Of a stretch of 64,000 nucleotides of DNA, positions 60,945 through 64,000 are shown in pieces (position 1 is the stretch's first letter; each line of letters begins with the position of its first letter). The notes under the pieces were generated by a model that was not told where the DNA came from, made no database searches, and saw only the letters and a list, made by a program, of their open reading frames with translations. The position numbers were made by a program, and so were the translations under genes. Source of the stretch: Lichenicoccus sp964246745 (GTDB taxonomy: Bacteria; Pseudomonadota; Alphaproteobacteria; Acetobacterales; Acetobacteraceae); contig CAXTRK010000015.1 of NCBI GenBank assembly GCA_964246745.1, forward strand, positions 11,786-75,785. The letters run 5' to 3'.

Positions 60945-61272
60945 GCAGGGGGTTCCGCGCCAATCCGTCCGCAATATGTCACGATGCGTGGCAGCCTGAA
61001 TATATGCCGTTCATGATCATCCTTGGCGGACCGTGTTCAAAAGCCGTCATCGTCGAGCAATCAATCGCAACATATCACACATCGTGTCCAGGAAGCGGCG
61101 GAGCGGAGATCCATGAGTGTCGGCTTTGCCGCAAGGCCGTCAACGCCGCTCACAGACGATAATATGGTGTCGCAGAAGGGGTTACGCAGAAGTTAAGTTT
61201 AACCTGTCGTGCCTGAAGTGCAAGGCTGCCCTGTGCAATGCACAATGCGCGATGCTCCTTTGATCGCCGAGG
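60945..61272. other. 328-bp gap between EIIA and hprK; probable promoter region, no gene seen
   Basis: No convincing gene on either strand. It must hold the EIIA-ptsH-ptsI promoter (minus). The perfect palindrome TGTGCAATGCACA lies at 61232-61244, and stretches around 61060 and 61160-61200 are AT-richer. No terminator with a T-run was recognised after hprK. Confidence 0.45.
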
Positions 61273-61701
61273 TCAGGGATTGCCTACGGCGCCCGTATGC
61301 AGGTGGGTGTGCCCGTCGAGGCAGTTCAGGGCATGGACGACAAGCAGCGGGGCCGAGGCCGCGGCGGCTTCGAGGCGCAGCAGCGGCATGCCGAACGGAT
61401 GCGTGGTCGGCGCAGGCAGCCGCGGCATTGGCTGACCGAGTTCGCACGCCAGCCGAACACGCGCTGACGGACGCCACGCAAGCCGCAGGATGCCAAGACC
61501 CCGCATCTCGATCAGTCCTTCCAGGCCCTCGGCCGGAAAGGCGCGACCATTCTCCATGACAACCCGGTCATCCGCCACCAAGGTAAAGCCGCGATCGATC
61601 AGCCGCAGCAGCAGATCGGATTTGCCGCTGCCAGGCGGCCCGAGAAGCAGCACGCCATCGTCATCGCGCGCGGCGCAGCTCGCATGGAGCTGTGTCTTCA
61701 T
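61273..61701 (-). CDS. hprK: HPr kinase/phosphorylase, short alphaproteobacterial form
   Basis: Phosphorylates or dephosphorylates HPr on its regulatory serine. 142 residues, the short form lacking the N-terminal domain. Walker A LLLGPPGSGKSDLLLRLID (about 17-35) and VADDRVVMENGR plus GLIEMRGLGILRLAW, the HprK signature (IEMRGxGI). No two-component genes precede it as in many relatives. It points toward the EIIA operon. Confidence 0.92.
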   Translation of the reverse strand: MKTQLHASCAARDDDGVLLLGPPGSGKSDLLLRLIDRGFTLVADDRVVMENGRAFPAEGLEGLIEMRGLGILRLAWRPSARVRLACELGQPMPRLPAPTTHPFGMPLLRLEAAAASAPLLVVHALNCLDGHTHLHTGAVGNP

Positions 61702-61792
61702 CCCGGCAATCGGCCCAGCAGTCGGCGCGAAACAAAAGATTGAAAATTATCACATTTTGACGCAAACGTGAGGTTAGGCACGGAGAGTGACC

Positions 61793-62155
61793 ATGCTGCT
61801 GACCGAAGACAGAACCAGGGTCCGGCCGTGCACGACCGACGACGCGTCAAACGTGCGCATTCGCGCCACAGCCAAGCGTGGTCCGAACCGTGCCGCCGGA
61901 TCGATCTCTGAACAATGCCGCGACGCTTTGCGCCGCGCCGCGGAGCTGCTGGCCATGCAGGGTTTGTGCATGGAGGACGTGGTGCATGTCACCTATATTG
62001 TACGCGATCCCGACGCCTTCCCGGCCTGCTTTCCGCTGCTGAGGCACGCGTTTGGCGATGCCCGCCCGGCGGTGACGCTTCACCTCGTCCGCGCGTCCGA
62101 TCGGCCAGGGGCACGGATCGAAATCGAACTGCTGGCGCGTCGCGCCGCACGGTAG
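61793..62155 (+). CDS. RidA/YjgF-family protein
   Basis: 120 residues from ATG 61793 (GGAG at 61782-61785). The C-terminal two thirds carry the RidA pattern: SISEQCRDALRRAAELLAMQ, MEDVVHVTYIVRD, DARPAVTLHLV (with the family arginine) and ARIEIELLARR. Members deaminate reactive imines/enamines. The first ~25 residues are atypical, so the enzyme trimer face may be modified. Convergent on the methyltransferase gene. Confidence 0.75.
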   Translation: MLLTEDRTRVRPCTTDDASNVRIRATAKRGPNRAAGSISEQCRDALRRAAELLAMQGLCMEDVVHVTYIVRDPDAFPACFPLLRHAFGDARPAVTLHLVRASDRPGARIEIELLARRAAR

Positions 62156-62162
62156 CGCGCGT

Positions 62163-63044
62163 TCAGTCCTTTTTGATGTCCCGCAGCAGAAGTTCGGAGC
62201 GATCTTCCAGCGCGTCGGCCAACGGCACCGCGAATTGTCCTCTCGGCAAGGGTCTGGGTTGATCAGGCGAGGGCGCCCAGCCGGTCATCATCGCCAGGCG
62301 CAGCACGGTTTCGTGCGGCAGCGTGCCGCTCAGATTGCGCATGGCTTGAGCGAACAATGCGCGCGGGGGCGTGCGGCGGTCGCGCAGCATGACCGAATTG
62401 CCTTCTCCGGCGGCGCGCAGATCGGCCAGCAAGGACAGCGGCGAACGATAGGCCAGGCGCACGTCTTCGGCATCGGCGACCGGAAGCGCGAAGCCCGCGC
62501 GCTGCAGCAATCCGGCGCAGTCGCGCAACTCCGGAAACGGCGAGACACGCGGCGAAACGCCGCCGGCGATCTCCATCTCCGCTTCCAGCAAGGCCGCGCG
62601 CAAATCCGACAAGGTCGGCAGCACCGGCATGCTGGCGAGGAACAGACCGTCCGGCTTGAGCGCGTGACGGAGCTGGATCAGGGCGCCGGGAAGATCGTTG
62701 ATCCAGTGCAGCGAGAGGCTGGCGACGACGAGATCGAAGCTTGCCGGCGCGAAGGGCAGCCACTCCTCGTCAGCGGCGACGCCAAGGCCGCCGGAGCGCT
62801 CCAGCATCGGCCGGGACATGTCGCAGCAGACCGTCTCGATGCCGCGCGCCCGCAACAGTGGCGCCACCACCCCGCGGCCGCCGACGTCAAGGGCAAAGCT
62901 AAAGCGGCGGGTCACGTCGTCCAGCCGGTCAAGCAGCCGGTCGGCGGCGCAACACAGGATGTCGCTGACCGCGTCGACAGTGGCCGCCGCCCGGTCGCGG
63001 CGCCGTCGCACCGCCGCCCGGTCAAAGATGACGTTGTCCTGCAT
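62163..63044 (-). CDS. SAM-dependent methyltransferase, BioC/NDUFAF5-like
   Basis: 293 residues from ATG 63044 (MQDNVIFDRAAVRRRRDRAA, a hallmark start of the NDUFAF5-like group). Motif I is degenerate (ALDVGGRGVVAPLLRARG), with CDMSRPMLERSG and FDLVVASLSLHWINDLPG following. In alphaproteobacteria this gene commonly stands beside comF and grxC, as here; the human relative modifies complex I. Divergent from comF. Confidence 0.85.
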   Translation of the reverse strand: MQDNVIFDRAAVRRRRDRAAATVDAVSDILCCAADRLLDRLDDVTRRFSFALDVGGRGVVAPLLRARGIETVCCDMSRPMLERSGGLGVAADEEWLPFAPASFDLVVASLSLHWINDLPGALIQLRHALKPDGLFLASMPVLPTLSDLRAALLEAEMEIAGGVSPRVSPFPELRDCAGLLQRAGFALPVADAEDVRLAYRSPLSLLADLRAAGEGNSVMLRDRRTPPRALFAQAMRNLSGTLPHETVLRLAMMTGWAPSPDQPRPLPRGQFAVPLADALEDRSELLLRDIKKD

Positions 63045-63128
63045 GCCATGGCATGTGCGGTCCCAAGGTCCGATTGCCAAGCCAAATCGAGGCTTGCCCT
63101 TCATGCGGGAAGACGTTACGATATCATA

Positions 63129-63887
63129 ATGTACGGGGCGCGCGCGGTGGGACGGGTGGCGGGCTGGAGCGGCCGCGTGCTGCTCGACCTCGTGTTGCCG
63201 CCGCACTGTCCGACCTGCGACGCGATCGTCGATGACGCCGGACGGTTCTGTCCGGGCTGCTTCAAGCGCGCCTCGTTCATTGTCGATCCCTGCTGCGTGC
63301 GCTGCGGCGTGGGCTTTGCCAGCGCTGGCGAGGCCGGCTTGGCGCGCGTCTGCCAGAATTGTCTCACCTCGCCGCCGGCGTGGCGGCAGGCGCGGGCGGC
63401 GCTGCGTTATGACGATTTCTCAAAAGGCCTGATCCTGCCGCTGAAATACGCCGACAGGACAGAGAATGCCCGCTTCCTGGCGCCCCACATGGCACGGGCG
63501 GGCGGCGTGCTGCTGCGTGACGCGGACCTGCTGCTGCCGGTGCCGCTGCATAAGAAGCGGCTGTTTTCGCGCCGCTACAACCAGGCGGCCCTGCTTGCTC
63601 TGCATGTCGGCAGGCACGCTCGCCGGGCGGTGCTGGTGGACGGGCTGATGCGCACCCGGGAGACACGCAGCCTCGCCTCGTCGCCCACGCTGGAGCGCGC
63701 CGACATCGTCGCCGGGGCGATCGCCTGCCGGCCGTCGCGGCTTGCGATGCTGCGCGGCCGGCGCATCATTCTGATCGACGACGTTCTGACCACCGGCTCG
63801 ACGGCGGCGGAATGCACGCGCGCCCTGTTGGAAGCGGGAGCGGCATCAGTGGATTTGCTGGTGGCGGCACGCGCCGCCCGCCACTAG
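63129..63887 (+). CDS. comF: ComF-family phosphoribosyltransferase-like protein
   Basis: 252 residues. N-terminal zinc-ribbon-like cysteines (CPTCDAI, FCPGCFKR, CCVRCGVGF, CQNCL) and a C-terminal PRPP motif IILIDDVLTTGSTAAE (about 213-228), LPVPLHKKRLFSRRYNQA central. In competent bacteria ComF aids DNA uptake; in alphaproteobacteria the role is uncertain. Divergent from the methyltransferase and 89 bp before grxC. Confidence 0.9.
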   Translation: MYGARAVGRVAGWSGRVLLDLVLPPHCPTCDAIVDDAGRFCPGCFKRASFIVDPCCVRCGVGFASAGEAGLARVCQNCLTSPPAWRQARAALRYDDFSKGLILPLKYADRTENARFLAPHMARAGGVLLRDADLLLPVPLHKKRLFSRRYNQAALLALHVGRHARRAVLVDGLMRTRETRSLASSPTLERADIVAGAIACRPSRLAMLRGRRIILIDDVLTTGSTAAECTRALLEAGAASVDLLVAARAARH

Positions 63888-63888
63888 A

Positions 63889-63911
63889 GCTTGTCTTGGG
63901 GCTTGTCTTGG
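63889..63911. repeat. Direct repeat GCTTGTCTTGG between comF and grxC
   Basis: The 11-mer GCTTGTCTTGG occurs at 63889-63899 and 63901-63911, one base apart, just after the comF stop. It may be a slipped duplication or a small binding site. Nothing else recognised in the 89-bp gap. Confidence 0.5.
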
Positions 63912-63976
63912 CATCGCGCCGTCACGACCCTAAGGGACGAAATTCGGACGCCACGTCGTCGTTGCTGGAGTTTTAG

Positions 63977-64000
63977 ATGGCCACTATCGAGATCTACACG
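63977..64000 (+). CDS. grxC: Start of glutaredoxin (GrxC)
   Basis: Only eight codons are inside the window (MATIEIYT), after GGAG at 63967-63970. The start matches glutaredoxin 3, where TPFCPYC normally follows, and comF-grxC is a common alphaproteobacterial pair. Assignment depends on eight residues plus context. Confidence 0.7.

Noticed and set aside
1..64000. CRISPR arrays, tRNA or rRNA genes, insertion-sequence ends
   Set aside because: No regularly spaced repeats, no cloverleaf-like segments and no transposase fragments were recognised on reading both strands.

Overview
The window is GC-rich alphaproteobacterial DNA from a bacteriochlorophyll-producing phototroph. Its core is a large photosynthesis gene cluster with the usual alphaproteobacterial order bchF-N-B-H-L-M-lhaA-puhA-B-C-orf-acsF-puhE-hemA. 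The O2-dependent cyclase AcsF, the C4-type 5-aminolevulinate synthase and the regulators AerR/PpaA and PpsR are all present. Content and style (ahcY close by, a regulatory PTS with HPr kinase, the comF-grxC pair) suggest an Acetobacteraceae/Rhodospirillales-like organism, perhaps an acidophilic or aerobic phototroph. That placement is an inference.

Layout. 1-16.3 kb is metabolic and accessory: ahcY and galM; rocD with an internally deleted arginase remnant and a divergent Lrp-type regulator; an FGGY sugar kinase; an orphan ribbon-helix-helix-like small protein; chrA; an FAD oxidoreductase; an AT-richer 566-bp gap; an EAL protein; a Sel1-repeat protein; and an acyl-CoA module (two acyl-CoA dehydrogenases, acyl-CoA ligase, MaoC-type hydratase). 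16.3-36.4 kb is one minus-strand run of 18 genes with overlapping or nearly touching ends, from bchF down to bchO and a small membrane protein. 36.5-42.5 kb runs the other way: aerR, ppsR, bchG, bchP, tspO, hemC. 42.5-47.2 kb holds a small unknown gene, a RutA-like flavin monooxygenase, crtB and crtI, and a small unknown gene divergent from crtI. 47.3-49.8 kb is an alkylation-repair block (ada, 2OG-Fe(II) oxygenase, alkB). 49.9-52.2 kb is kaiC followed by two kaiB genes. 52.2-64 kb holds a glutamine-amidotransferase-like hydrolase, lolA, an aminotransferase and purH, a two-gene unknown cassette, ptsI-ptsH-EIIA(Man) and hprK, a RidA-like protein, a methyltransferase, comF and the start of grxC.

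How the genes work together. HemA and HemC feed tetrapyrrole precursors; BchI/BchD/BchH (with BchO) insert Mg; BchM, AcsF, BchL/N/B and BchF build the macrocycle; BchP and BchG make and attach the tail; PuhA/B/C/E and LhaA supply and assemble the reaction centre and light-harvesting complexes; CrtB and CrtI start carotenoid synthesis. PpsR with its antirepressor AerR probably controls the divergent bchF/aerR promoter region. pufLM, bchXYZ, bchC, crtC/D/F and bchE are not in this window.

The most unusual points are a PuhE protein fused in frame to a complete CobW/COG0523 metal-chaperone GTPase with a His-rich loop, an arginase that has lost its catalytic core in frame, an uncharacterised two-gene cassette between purH and ptsI, a PpsR with a single cysteine, and a degenerate 15-bp repeat with C7 and C8 tracts inside bchD.
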